A model generated the notes under the pieces. The model was given only the letters and a program-made list of their open reading frames with translations. It was not told where the DNA came from and ran no database searches. This document shows positions 15,049 to 23,190 of a DNA stretch of 34,920 nucleotides, piece by piece. The position numbers and the translations under genes are program-made. The stretch's first letter is position 1. Each line of letters starts with the position of its first letter. Source of the stretch: Chitinophagaceae bacterium (GTDB lineage: Bacteria > Bacteroidota > Bacteroidia > Chitinophagales > Chitinophagaceae); the NCBI GenBank assembly GCA_025933775.1, contig JAICZH010000026.1, positions 1 to 34,920 on the forward strand, given 5' to 3'.

Positions 15049-16314
15049 ATGCCGATAAAAATTAAAGTGCCTTCAGTGGGCGAAAGCATTAATGAGGTAA
15101 CTCTTACTCAATGGATAAAAAAAGATGGCGACTGGGTGGAAAGAGATGAAGTGATCGCCGAGTTGGAAAGTGAGAAAGCCACTTTTGAAATTAATGCCGA
15201 GCAGGCGGGCATTTTGCATACCGCAGCAAAAGAAAATGATACGTTGAAAATAGGAGATGTAGTAGCAACCATTGATGATACAGCACAAAAACCCGTTACA
15301 TCAACAAAAGAAAAAGACACAGAAAAAAAAGATACTACACCAGAAGAATCCAAATCTGTATCAAAAAAATCTGTTGAAAAAAAAGAAATTAAATCAGAAG
15401 AAAAAGCAGCAGCTCCCGTTGCTGATAAAAATGTGAAAGCAACGCCGGTTGCTGCCGCAATCTTAGCCGATAAAAAAGTAGATGTAAAAAAAGTTACTCC
15501 CACCGGCTTTAACGGAAAAATTACGAAGCATGATGTTTTAGATGCGCTCACTAAACCGGGAAGGCCCGTGGGCAAAGAACTTTTTGACCGTGGAGAAAAA
15601 AGTGAAAAGATGAGCAACCTGCGCAGAACCATCAGCCGCAGGTTGGTTGAAGCAAAAAATTCAACAGCCATGCTCACCACTTTCAACGAAGTGGACATGA
15701 GCGCCATCATTGATTTAAGAACTAAGTACAAAGAAATTTTTAAGAAGCATCACGATGTAAATCTCGGCTTCATGAGTTTTTTTACAAAGGCTTGTTGTTT
15801 CGCTTTGCAGGAATGGCCTGCCGTAAATGCAAGTATAGATGGCGATAATATTATTTATCATGATTATTGCGATATATCTATTGCCGTGTCTTCTCCAAAA
15901 GGATTGGTAGTGCCGGTGATACGAAATGCCGAAAGCCTAAGCATGGCAGAAATTGAAAAGTCTGTTTTTGATCTGGCAACGAAAGCAAAAGAAAGTAAAT
16001 TGACAATTGAAGAAATGACGGGCGGAACATTTACGATAACTAACGGTGGAATTTTTGGTTCATTGATGAGCACTCCGATCATAAATATTCCGCAAAGCGC
16101 TATACTCGGCATGCATAATATTGTGGAACGGCCGGTTGCCATAAAAGGCCAGGTTGTTATAAAACCCATGATGTATCTCGCGGTGAGTTACGATCACCGT
16201 ATTATTGATGGCAGAGAATCGGTAAGCTTTTTAGTGCGTGTAAAAGAAATGCTTGAAAACCCCGCCCAGCTTCTGTTTGGTAAAGATCCTTTAAAAGCTT
16301 TGCTGGAACTTTAA
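15049..16314 (+). CDS. odhB: Dihydrolipoyl succinyltransferase, E2 of 2-oxoglutarate dehydrogenase
   Basis: The 421-residue E2 core transfers the succinyl group from E1 to CoA in the TCA cycle. The single lipoyl domain (1-78) carries the lipoylated K43 in [11 protein letters not shown] Lys/Glu-rich linker (about 80-135) follows, then an E3-binding domain (about 140-172; [25 protein letters not shown]). The catalytic domain holds the active-site H383 and D387 ([12 protein letters not shown]) near the C terminus. The TLTQW and FNEVDMS segments fit the succinyl enzyme better than the acetyl one. The E1 gene (odhA) is not adjacent; upstream is the divergent SusC gene. Confidence 0.93.
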   Translation: MPIKIKVPSVGESINEVTLTQWIKKDGDWVERDEVIAELESEKATFEINAEQAGILHTAAKENDTLKIGDVVATIDDTAQKPVTSTKEKDTEKKDTTPEESKSVSKKSVEKKEIKSEEKAAAPVADKNVKATPVAAAILADKKVDVKKVTPTGFNGKITKHDVLDALTKPGRPVGKELFDRGEKSEKMSNLRRTISRRLVEAKNSTAMLTTFNEVDMSAIIDLRTKYKEIFKKHHDVNLGFMSFFTKACCFALQEWPAVNASIDGDNIIYHDYCDISIAVSSPKGLVVPVIRNAESLSMAEIEKSVFDLATKAKESKLTIEEMTGGTFTITNGGIFGSLMSTPIINIPQSAILGMHNIVERPVAIKGQVVIKPMMYLAVSYDHRIIDGRESVSFLVRVKEMLENPAQLLFGKDPLKALLEL

Positions 16315-16344
16315 TTGCAGAAAATAGAAATAAATTAAAGGCAA

Positions 16345-17577
16345 ATGCAAAATGATGAAGTCCATTCTTCTGATAAAAAAGCCAGTCATTTTCAAAAATA
16401 TTTCCAATATGCATTATCCATTATTTCTTCTTATAAAGGAAATGAACCGTTTCATCTTTTTATAAAAAAATATTTTTCTTTCAATAAAAAACATGGCTCA
16501 AGAGACAGAAAAATAATCACTGCTTTGTGTTATAATTATTTTCGTGTAGGCATCACCGTTAGTAATATAAACTTTGAAGAAAATTTTTTATTATCAACTT
16601 TTCTTTGTGAAATAAAACCTTCTCCGATGCTGGAATATTATAAACCCGGGTGGAATTCTTTAATTACCCAGCCACTGAATGATAAACTTAAACTGGTTGA
16701 AAAAGAATTTGACATTCAAAAAATATTCCCATTCGGTGATGAGCTAAGTAATGAAATAAACTTGCAAAAATTCAGCATTTCATTTTTAATTCAGCCAAAA
16801 TTATTTATAAGAATAAGGCCGGAGTATATAAATTCTGTTTTGGCGAAAATAAAAAAAATCGGTTTTTATTTTGAAAGATTGGGTGAAAATTGCGTTGCAT
16901 TTTCAAATAATGAAAAAGTAAACACCATTCTTGAAATTGATAAAGAGGCGGTGATACAGGATTATAATTCTCAACAAGTCGGCGATTTCATTGCATCGTA
17001 CCTGCCTGTCCGGCAGGCAGGCATCGTACATCACACATCAAACATTTCCATTTGGGATTGCTGCTCCGGAAGCGGCGGCAAGTCAATTCTCGCTTATGAT
17101 ATTTTAAAAAATGTACAACTAACGGTAACGGATATACGAAAAAATATTCTTTCAAACTTGAAAAAGCGTTTCGCTAAAGCAAGTATTAAAAATTATCATT
17201 CTTTTGTTGCAGATATTTCAGATCTTTCTTCGATAAAGAAAATTAAAGAGCGGCCTGATTTAATTATTGCAGATGTTCCATGCTCGGGCTCAGGCACCTG
17301 GGCAAGAACGCCTGAACGATTATTTTTTTTTAATAAAAATGAAATAGAAAAATTTGCTTCTCTGCAAAAAAAGATAATTGAAAATATTGTTCCGGTTTTA
17401 AAGAAGAATGGTTATTTATTATACATTACCTGTTCTGTTTTTAAAAAAGAAAATGAAGAAAATGCTTTTTTCATTCAACAAAATTTACAATTGAATTTAA
17501 TTGAAATGAAATATTTAAAAGGTTATGAAATGCAGGCTGATACTTTATTTGCAGCATTATTTAAAAAATTTAAATAG
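16345..17577 (+). CDS. RsmB/RsmF-like 16S rRNA m5C methyltransferase
   Basis: The 410-residue protein has an N-terminal NusB-like helical region and a Rossmann methyltransferase domain (about 205-405). The SAM-binding motif is WDCCSGSGGKS (237-247). The two catalytic cysteines of the NOL1/NOP2/sun family are C313 (ADVPCSGSG) and C363 (YITCSVF). It methylates cytosine-5 in rRNA; which cytosine is not decidable here. Residues LPVRQAG (220-226), just before SAM motif I, are encoded by a GC-rich palindrome flanked by a 9-bp direct repeat and look like an inserted element. Two motif copies (16543, 17119) lie in the gene. It ends one base before the convergent subtilase gene. Confidence 0.88.
   Translation: MQNDEVHSSDKKASHFQKYFQYALSIISSYKGNEPFHLFIKKYFSFNKKHGSRDRKIITALCYNYFRVGITVSNINFEENFLLSTFLCEIKPSPMLEYYKPGWNSLITQPLNDKLKLVEKEFDIQKIFPFGDELSNEINLQKFSISFLIQPKLFIRIRPEYINSVLAKIKKIGFYFERLGENCVAFSNNEKVNTILEIDKEAVIQDYNSQQVGDFIASYLPVRQAGIVHHTSNISIWDCCSGSGGKSILAYDILKNVQLTVTDIRKNILSNLKKRFAKASIKNYHSFVADISDLSSIKKIKERPDLIIADVPCSGSGTWARTPERLFFFNKNEIEKFASLQKKIIENIVPVLKKNGYLLYITCSVFKKENEENAFFIQQNLQLNLIEMKYLKGYEMQADTLFAALFKKFK
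16543..16562 (+). repeat. Dispersed 20-bp motif, copy 5
   Basis: Reads CGTGTAGGCATCACCGTTAG in the rRNA methyltransferase gene (RVGITVS). It shares 16 contiguous bases with the copy at 32774. See the findings. Confidence 0.45.
16993..17029. mobile_element. Short GC-rich palindrome with flanking 9-bp direct repeat, inside the methyltransferase gene
   Basis: CCTGCCTG (17001-17008) and CAGGCAGG (17014-17021) form an 8-bp stem with loop TCCGG. GCATCGTAC occurs exactly on both sides (16993-17001 and 17021-17029), like a target-site duplication. The repeat-to-repeat distance is 28 bp, which is not a multiple of three. A simple insertion would therefore have shifted the frame, yet the frame is intact. 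The element encodes LPVRQAG in a surface-loop position. Confidence 0.5.
17119..17138 (-). repeat. Dispersed 20-bp motif, copy 6
   Basis: The minus strand reads CGTATATCCGTTACCGTTAG within the methyltransferase gene (coding LTVTDIR on the plus strand). Only one position departs from the degenerate consensus. See the findings. Confidence 0.5.
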
Positions 17578-17578
17578 A

Positions 17579-19261
17579 CTATTGCACTTCCAGTTTTAAA
17601 TTTTTTTTACTTATTCCATCATTGAATTTAAGTATGTACATTCCGCGTTGCAAAGGTTGTAAATTATTAAATGAAATAGATTGAATAATGTTTTGTTGCA
17701 ATGATATTTTTTTTGAAAAATATAATTTACCTGTTGCATCATACAATTGAAAAATTCCTGTGGCTGTATGTTGTGGTTTTATAACAATATTAAATTGTTT
17801 TTGAAATGGGTTTGGATACACTTTTATCCAATCATTGCCCAAAATAGTATTAGCATTTCGCAATACACGTTGCTGATTTAAATCATCATAAGCGATATGA
17901 AAATTGGGAATGCCGTATCCAACGCGGTTGTCGGGCATGTTATAAATACTGCTGCTTTTTTCAACAGCTTGAATAATTTCCATATTGGTAAACTCCGGAA
18001 ACGCTTGCCACAAGCAGGTTATAAGCCCTGCCATATTTGGTGTAGCAAATGAAGTTCCGTTTCCTGTAATAATATTTCCGTTGGTAGAAGATATAGCTGT
18101 GCCAACACCCACCGATGCTACTGCCGGCTTTACTTGTCCATCGCTCGAAGGGCCATAACTACTAAAACTTGCAACAACTCCTGATGTATTTACCGCGCCA
18201 ACAGCAACAATGCTATCCGCATCCGCAGGCGTACCGATATAGTGCCATGTATCTGCGCCATCATTACCTGCGGCTGCCACTACAATCATTCCTTTTTTTG
18301 CAGCAAAATCTGCTGCTCTTGCAGCAATAGTTGTATTTCCATTCATATCAGCATACGTATGATTGAAAACAGGGTTATCAAATTGAGTGTAGCCTAAAGA
18401 AGTTGAAATAACATCAACGCCAATACTGTCGGCTCTTTCAGCAGCTGCAGCCCAGTTCTGTTCTTCCACCGGCGATTCGGTTGCAGCATCTTCTGTTCGA
18501 TATAAATAATAATTTGCTTTGGGGCAGCTTCCAACCAATTGCCCGGGAATATTTCCTGCCAGTATTGAAAAACACATCATGCCATGAAAATGATCTTCGT
18601 TTACACTGGTTTCGTTTGCAACATAATCATAAGTTTCTTTCACCTGGTTATTTTCATTCACGCTGTCAAATGCAGGTAAAGTCAAATAATGATAAAAGCC
18701 TGCATCTAAAATGGCAACTAACATTCCTTCGCCATGAAAGCCTTTATCATGCAGGTATTCGCCTTCATGAATATGAATTTGCGCAAACGAATTTCCATAA
18801 TTGTAATAATCAAAAATATTATTTACAGATGATGGAGAAGTTATCGTATTTAATTGTTCAGCAAATTTATTTTTTGCAGGCGATTGTATGCGCACCGGTT
18901 GCATTACCGGTTGTGATGTAATAACAAAAGAAAAGCTGTTTATTTTGGCCAAAGCTGCAGTATCACTTGTTTCTATGCACACCTGGTTCAGCCATTTTGA
19001 TTGATTTAATATGCTAACAGTGCCGGATAAACGAACACTGTCCATGTAACTTGGTGTAATGGGTAAATCAGTTTCATCAATAGCAATGTTTTGTTTTGCT
19101 CTTCTTGCAATTGATTTTGCTGATAAATAAGCTGAAGGATTATTTAAGGTAAAAGGCGTACCATTTTTATCTTTAAATCGTATAACATATTTTGTAAACT
19201 GTGCAGAAATATTGAGTGTAAAAAAAAATAATAGAAAAAATAAAAAATAAATTTTTTTCAT
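17579..19261 (-). CDS. Secreted subtilisin-like (S8) serine protease with T9SS sorting domain
   Basis: The 560-residue protein has a signal peptide (MKKIYFLFFLLFFFTLNISAQ) and a propeptide-like region to about 150. The S8 catalytic domain (about 175-460) has D186 (AILDAGF), H226 (HFHGMM), the oxyanion N333 (AAAGND) and S404 (GTSFATPNMAG). The C-terminal 80 residues start VYPNPF and end in KNLKLEVQ, a type A sorting domain that directs export by the type IX system. The product is thus expected outside the cell or on its surface. The T9SS machinery is not in the window. A TATCTTTG box lies upstream (19358-19351) without a clear -33 partner. The 19262-19522 gap shows no gene. Confidence 0.93.
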   Translation of the reverse strand: MKKIYFLFFLLFFFTLNISAQFTKYVIRFKDKNGTPFTLNNPSAYLSAKSIARRAKQNIAIDETDLPITPSYMDSVRLSGTVSILNQSKWLNQVCIETSDTAALAKINSFSFVITSQPVMQPVRIQSPAKNKFAEQLNTITSPSSVNNIFDYYNYGNSFAQIHIHEGEYLHDKGFHGEGMLVAILDAGFYHYLTLPAFDSVNENNQVKETYDYVANETSVNEDHFHGMMCFSILAGNIPGQLVGSCPKANYYLYRTEDAATESPVEEQNWAAAAERADSIGVDVISTSLGYTQFDNPVFNHTYADMNGNTTIAARAADFAAKKGMIVVAAAGNDGADTWHYIGTPADADSIVAVGAVNTSGVVASFSSYGPSSDGQVKPAVASVGVGTAISSTNGNIITGNGTSFATPNMAGLITCLWQAFPEFTNMEIIQAVEKSSSIYNMPDNRVGYGIPNFHIAYDDLNQQRVLRNANTILGNDWIKVYPNPFQKQFNIVIKPQHTATGIFQLYDATGKLYFSKKISLQQNIIQSISFNNLQPLQRGMYILKFNDGISKKNLKLEVQ

Positions 19262-19522
19262 AAGGCAATCCGCAAATTCTCAAAAGTTCATTGCGTCTTT
19301 TTGACACAATGGTTAAATATTCACAACTCACGATTCACAACTACCCTCTACAAAGATAGCAGGGTTGTGGTTATATTTATTAAAATCTTTTTTATACAAG
19401 ATTCCATAAAGTTATTTGTTTAAATTTGAATAAAGATTTAAAACATGGTTGAAGAAATAATATCCGATTATTCTTATTGATATGGAACTTTTATTAAATT
19501 TAAATGTAACAAAAAACGTTTT

Positions 19523-19756
19523 ATGGATACAGAATTATTAAAACGAATTACAATTGATCCCGGAATATTTAATGGCAAGCCGATCATTCGGAGAATGAGA
19601 TTTGCCGTTACAGATATTTTAGATTTACTTTCAGTTGGAGTAACAACCAATGAAATTATAGAAGACTTTCCTTTTTTGGAGCCCGACGATATAAAAGCCG
19701 CTTTGTGTCATGCATCTTTAAGGCTTAAAAATACTTTAATTATTAATGCTGCCTGA
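19523..19756 (+). CDS. DUF433 protein, probable antitoxin
   Basis: The 77-residue protein is a typical DUF433 winged-helix module: ITIDPGIFNGKPIIRRMRFAV near the start, then GVTTNEIIEDFPFLEPDDIKAAL. Such proteins are usually encoded just before DUF5615 PIN-like proteins and are treated as VapB-like antitoxins. Here the stop TGA is followed at once by the ATG of the partner (TGAATG), which suggests translational coupling. It binds DNA and toxin in characterised analogues; here that is inference. Confidence 0.82.
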   Translation: MDTELLKRITIDPGIFNGKPIIRRMRFAVTDILDLLSVGVTTNEIIEDFPFLEPDDIKAALCHASLRLKNTLIINAA

Positions 19757-19972
19757 ATGGAAATATGGCTTGATAACCAGCTCTCATCTTTATTTGCAAA
19801 ACTGATGCAAGCCGAATGTAATCTTATTGTTAAGTCTGCATTTATTTTAAAACATCAACATTTAAGTGATATAGAAATATACTTATATGCTAAAAAAAGC
19901 GGCTATTTTATATTAATTACAAAGGATGCTGATTTTCCATCTACTAATTCCGAAATAATATTTATCGAATAA
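19757..19972 (+). CDS. DUF5615 PIN-like toxin, shortened
   Basis: The 71-residue protein begins with the family's IWLDNQLSS (first conserved Asp) and shows HLSDIEIYLYAKKSG and LITKDADF, the second acidic cluster. Full family members run about 105-120 residues and continue with a PPKIIWL-like strand and a GN motif. Here, directly after KDADF, only PSTNSEIIFIE remains before the stop. The C-terminal third is therefore deleted or decayed, and activity is doubtful. The next gene, pgk, starts 14 bp later, so loss by a deletion toward pgk is possible. Confidence 0.7.
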   Translation: MEIWLDNQLSSLFAKLMQAECNLIVKSAFILKHQHLSDIEIYLYAKKSGYFILITKDADFPSTNSEIIFIE

Positions 19973-19986
19973 TTAATTGAAATAAA

Positions 19987-21198
19987 ATGACTCAATTTTC
20001 ACAACACAATTTTAAAAATGAAAAAGTGCTCATCCGTGTTGACTTTAATGTGCCGCTTGATGAACATTACAACATCACGGATGATACAAGAATGCGCGCT
20101 GCCATACCTACTATTAAAAAAATTCTTGATGATGGCGGAAGTGTAATATTAATGTCGCATCTCGGCAGGCCAAAAGGCGGAGCAGAAGATAAATATTCAT
20201 TAAAGCATTTAGTAAATCATTTGAGTGAACTGATTAACCAATCAACTAATCAACCCGTCAACTTAATTTTTGCAAATGATTGTATAGGAAATGAAGCAAT
20301 AGAAAAATCAAAAAATTTAAAATCCGGCGAAGTGTTATTGCTGGAAAATCTTCGCTTTTATAAAGAAGAAGAAAAAGGCGATGAAGCATTCGCAAAAAAA
20401 TTAAGTAAATTAGGTGATGTATATGTAAACGATGCATTCGGTACGGCGCATCGTGCACATGCATCTACGGCTGTAATTGCAAAATTTTTTCCCGGCGATA
20501 AAAAAATGTTTGGATTACTAATGGAAAAAGAAATAACGAACGCAGAAAAAATTTTACATAATTCTGAAAAGCCGTTTCTTGCAATTATAGGCGGGGCAAA
20601 GGTTTCAGACAAAATTCTTATCATTGAAAATTTATTAGATAAAGCAAACGACATTATTATTGGTGGCGGAATGGCTTATACATTTTTTAAAGCGATGGGC
20701 GGCCACACTGGCAATTCTCTTTGCGAAGATGATCGTTTAGATAAAGCAAAAGAGTTACTAAAAAAAGCGGAAGAAAAAAATGTTTGCATTCATTTACCCG
20801 CCGATTCAATTATTGCAGATAAGTTTGATGCAAATGCCAGCACCTCCGGCGCACTCAGCAATGATATTCCTGATGGATGGATGGGGCTTGATATTGGCGA
20901 GATGGCTTGTGAAACTTTCCGTAAAGTAATTCATCATTCCAAAACTATTTTATGGAATGGGCCGATGGGCGTTTTTGAAATGAAAAAATTTCAGCATGGA
21001 ACTAAAGCTGTTGCCAAGGCTATTGCAGAAGCCACTGCCGACGGCGCTTTCAGCCTGGTGGGCGGCGGCGATAGTGTTGCAGCAGTAAATGAATTTGATT
21101 TGGCTGATAAAGTAAGTTATGTATCAACCGGGGGCGGCGCTTTGCTTGAATATTTTGAAGGGAAAGAATTGCCGGGAATAAAAGCAATTAAAAATTAA
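19987..21198 (+). CDS. pgk: Phosphoglycerate kinase
   Basis: The 403-residue cytosolic enzyme interconverts 1,3-bisphosphoglycerate plus ADP with 3-phosphoglycerate plus ATP in glycolysis. Substrate-side motifs are [27 protein letters not shown] and [13 protein letters not shown]. Nucleotide-side motifs are [19 protein letters not shown] and [11 protein letters not shown]. The length is slightly above the usual 390-400 because of a small insertion ([11 protein letters not shown]) at about residue 85. It is not with gap here. It starts 14 bp after the shortened DUF5615 gene. Confidence 0.96.
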   Translation: MTQFSQHNFKNEKVLIRVDFNVPLDEHYNITDDTRMRAAIPTIKKILDDGGSVILMSHLGRPKGGAEDKYSLKHLVNHLSELINQSTNQPVNLIFANDCIGNEAIEKSKNLKSGEVLLLENLRFYKEEEKGDEAFAKKLSKLGDVYVNDAFGTAHRAHASTAVIAKFFPGDKKMFGLLMEKEITNAEKILHNSEKPFLAIIGGAKVSDKILIIENLLDKANDIIIGGGMAYTFFKAMGGHTGNSLCEDDRLDKAKELLKKAEEKNVCIHLPADSIIADKFDANASTSGALSNDIPDGWMGLDIGEMACETFRKVIHHSKTILWNGPMGVFEMKKFQHGTKAVAKAIAEATADGAFSLVGGGDSVAAVNEFDLADKVSYVSTGGGALLEYFEGKELPGIKAIKN

Positions 21199-21232
21199 TT
21201 TTTGAAAATAGACAATTTAGCAGGCAATGCTC

Positions 21233-21264
21233 TTTGGTATTCCATTTGAGAAACTATACTTTTG
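21233..21264 (+). promoter_or_regulatory. Promoter of the LemA-TPM operon
   Basis: TTTG (21233-21236), a 20-bp spacer and TACTTTTG (21257-21264) match the Bacteroidota TTTG-N19-21-TAnnTTTG consensus. The -7 box ends 22 bp before the LemA ATG. Confidence 0.65.
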
Positions 21265-21286
21265 AAAAAATAAAAACTTTTAAAAA

Positions 21287-21877
21287 ATGAAACGTAGTCC
21301 TGTTTTAATAATTATCATTGCAATAATTGTTATCCTGTTTTTTTGGGGATGCAATCAGCAAAGAGGATTGGCAACCTCCGATCAAAATGTACAAACTGCA
21401 TGGAGCAATGTTGAAACAAATTATCAACGCCGCACTGATTTATACAGCAGTGTTGTAAAAACTATTGAAGGTTCAGCTAATTTTGAAAAATCAACTCTGA
21501 CACAAGTTATTGAAGCAAGAGCAAAAGCAACATCTGTTCATGTAGATATAAATGATTCTACTAGTTTACAACAGTTTCAGCAAGCGCAAGCGCAGTTGCA
21601 AGGCTCATTCAGCCGGTTGATGGCTGTTGCAGAAGCTTATCCTGATTTAAAAACCACCCAGGCATTTCAAAATTTTCAAACGCAAATTGAAGGAACAGAA
21701 AACCGGATTAATGTTGCCCGGCGCGATTATAATACTGCCGTAAATAATTATAATCTTAAAGTAAAATTATTTCCCAACAACATTTTTGCAGGTATTCTGG
21801 GCTATCATGTGAGAGGTTATTACAAAGCAGATCCGGGCAGTGAAAAAAATCCTGATATAAATTTTGATATAAAATAA
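21287..21877 (+). CDS. LemA family protein
   Basis: The 196-residue protein has an N-terminal hydrophobic segment ending in WGC (C22), which could be an uncleaved anchor or a lipobox. The LemA helical bundle follows: VQTAWSNVETNYQRRTDLYSS with the conserved Gln, Asn and Arg, FSRLMAVAEAYPDLKTTQAF, and ENRINVARRDYNTAVNNYN, ending KLFPNNIFAG. LemA proteins are membrane-anchored helical proteins with unclear biochemical function. It starts an operon with two TPM-domain genes, a conserved association in Bacteroidota. Confidence 0.92.
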   Translation: MKRSPVLIIIIAIIVILFFWGCNQQRGLATSDQNVQTAWSNVETNYQRRTDLYSSVVKTIEGSANFEKSTLTQVIEARAKATSVHVDINDSTSLQQFQQAQAQLQGSFSRLMAVAEAYPDLKTTQAFQNFQTQIEGTENRINVARRDYNTAVNNYNLKVKLFPNNIFAGILGYHVRGYYKADPGSEKNPDINFDIK

Positions 21878-21891
21878 AATCAGGAAAATAA

Positions 21892-22347
21892 ATGTTCTCC
21901 ATTTTTAAAAAGAAACCCTTTTTTTCTCAGGAAGAAAATGAAATGATTGTTCAAGCCATCCGCGATGCTGAAAAACATACAAGTGGCGAGGTAAGAGTAT
22001 TTGTAGAAAGCAAATGCCGTTTTTTAGATGCGCTCAACAGGGCTACTGAAATTTTTAATGATCTTAAAATGGAAAAGACGGAACTGCGCAATGCAGTATT
22101 GGTGTATGTTGCGTTGAAGGATAAACAACTTGCCGTATATGGAGACGCCGGCATTCACCAAAAAACCGGAGACGATTATTGGAAAGCCGCAGTGAATAAT
22201 ATGATTGCACATTTTGATAAAGAAAATTATGCTCATGGAATTGCCAATTGTGTGCGCATGATTGGAGAAGCCCTGCAACTTCATTTTCCTTACGATAAAG
22301 ACGTAGATAAAAACGAACTTCCTGACGAAATAATTTTTGGAAAATAA
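21892..22347 (+). CDS. TPM-domain protein, short form without signal peptide
   Basis: The 151-residue protein is essentially one TPM domain: AIRDAEKHTSGEVRVFVESK, AVLVYVALKDKQLAVYGDAGI and DYWKAAVNNMIAHFDKENYAHGI. No signal peptide or membrane segment is visible. TPM domains occur in thylakoid PSII-repair protein TLP18.3 and in bacterial proteins of unknown role, sometimes with weak phosphatase activity. It lies 14 bp after the LemA gene and 4 bp before the next TPM gene, so the three are co-transcribed. Confidence 0.88.
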   Translation: MFSIFKKKPFFSQEENEMIVQAIRDAEKHTSGEVRVFVESKCRFLDALNRATEIFNDLKMEKTELRNAVLVYVALKDKQLAVYGDAGIHQKTGDDYWKAAVNNMIAHFDKENYAHGIANCVRMIGEALQLHFPYDKDVDKNELPDEIIFGK

Positions 22348-22351
22348 ATTC

Positions 22352-23161
22352 ATGAAAAAATTTCTTTTAATATTCCTGCTGTTTTTTTGCCAAAATATTT
22401 TTGCACAAAAAATTTTTAATAAACCCAATCCGCCGAAGGCTGTAAATGATTTTGGAAACATGCTGGCGCCTTTTCAGCGTGATGCACTCGAGCAAAAATT
22501 GGATGCCTATAACGACAGCACTTCTTCTGCCATTGTAATTATTACAGTTCCTAATTTGGATGGATACGACATTGCAGATGTATCATTGAAATATTTAAGA
22601 GATTGGGGCGTTGGCACCAAAGAAAAAAATAATGGCGTTGTAATTCTTGTTTCAAAAGACGATCACAAAGCGAGAATTGAAACGGGTTATGGAATGGAAG
22701 GCGTTCTTCCGGATGTAACTGCCAAAGAAATTATTGATGACAGAATGATTCCTGCATTTAAAGAGAATGATTATTATCGCGGCTTCGATAATGCAGTTAA
22801 TGCCATTATACAAGCCGCTGCAGGCGAATATAAAGCCAGTCCCAAATCAAATGATAAAGGCGGCGGCGGTTTCGTTACAATTATTATTTTAATAATTCTT
22901 TTTGTAATAATTATTTCAATAATAAAAGGCGGCGGCGGCGGCGGTTCTTATATGAGCCGGCGCGGATCATCGGGGTTGGGAGGTTTGGGTTGGTTCCTTT
23001 TAGGAAACATGCTTGGCGGCAGCAGCCGTGGAGGCTGGAGTGGCGGCGGATTTGGAGGCGGGGGTGGTGGCTTTGGTGGTTTCGGCGGTGGGGGTGGTGG
23101 CGGCTTTGGTGGTTTTGGCGGGGGCGGGGGCGGCGGCGGCGGCGCCAGCGGTGGTTGGTAA
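22352..23161 (+). CDS. TPM-domain membrane protein with glycine-rich tail
   Basis: The 269-residue protein has a signal peptide (MKKFLLIFLLFFCQNIFAQ). A TPM domain (about 28-165) contains NDFGNMLAPFQRDALEQKL, AIVIITVPNLDGYDIADV, KDDHKARIETGYGMEGVLPD and FKENDYYRGFDNAV. A membrane segment (about 173-192) is followed by a low-complexity Gly/Phe tail ending GGASGGW. The tail DNA is much more GC-rich than its surroundings because of GGC/GGT runs. The start at 22352 gives the signal peptide at residue 1; the longer frame uses a TTG. The family includes E. coli YgcG. Confidence 0.9.
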   Translation: MKKFLLIFLLFFCQNIFAQKIFNKPNPPKAVNDFGNMLAPFQRDALEQKLDAYNDSTSSAIVIITVPNLDGYDIADVSLKYLRDWGVGTKEKNNGVVILVSKDDHKARIETGYGMEGVLPDVTAKEIIDDRMIPAFKENDYYRGFDNAVNAIIQAAAGEYKASPKSNDKGGGGFVTIIILIILFVIIISIIKGGGGGGSYMSRRGSSGLGGLGWFLLGNMLGGSSRGGWSGGGFGGGGGGFGGFGGGGGGGFGGFGGGGGGGGGASGGW

Positions 23162-23170
23162 TTATATTTT

Positions 23171-23190
23171 CGTGTATGCGTTACCGTTAT
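23171..23190 (+). repeat. Dispersed 20-bp motif, copy 7 (intergenic)
   Basis: Reads CGTGTATGCGTTACCGTTAT in the 25-bp gap between the convergent TPM and ribD genes, overlapping the ribD stop codon. It is a best-match copy. See the findings. Confidence 0.55.

Noticed and set aside
19351-19358. Full promoter for the subtilase gene
   Set aside because: A TATCTTTG box exists on the minus strand, but no TTTG lies 19-21 bp upstream, so it was not listed as a promoter.
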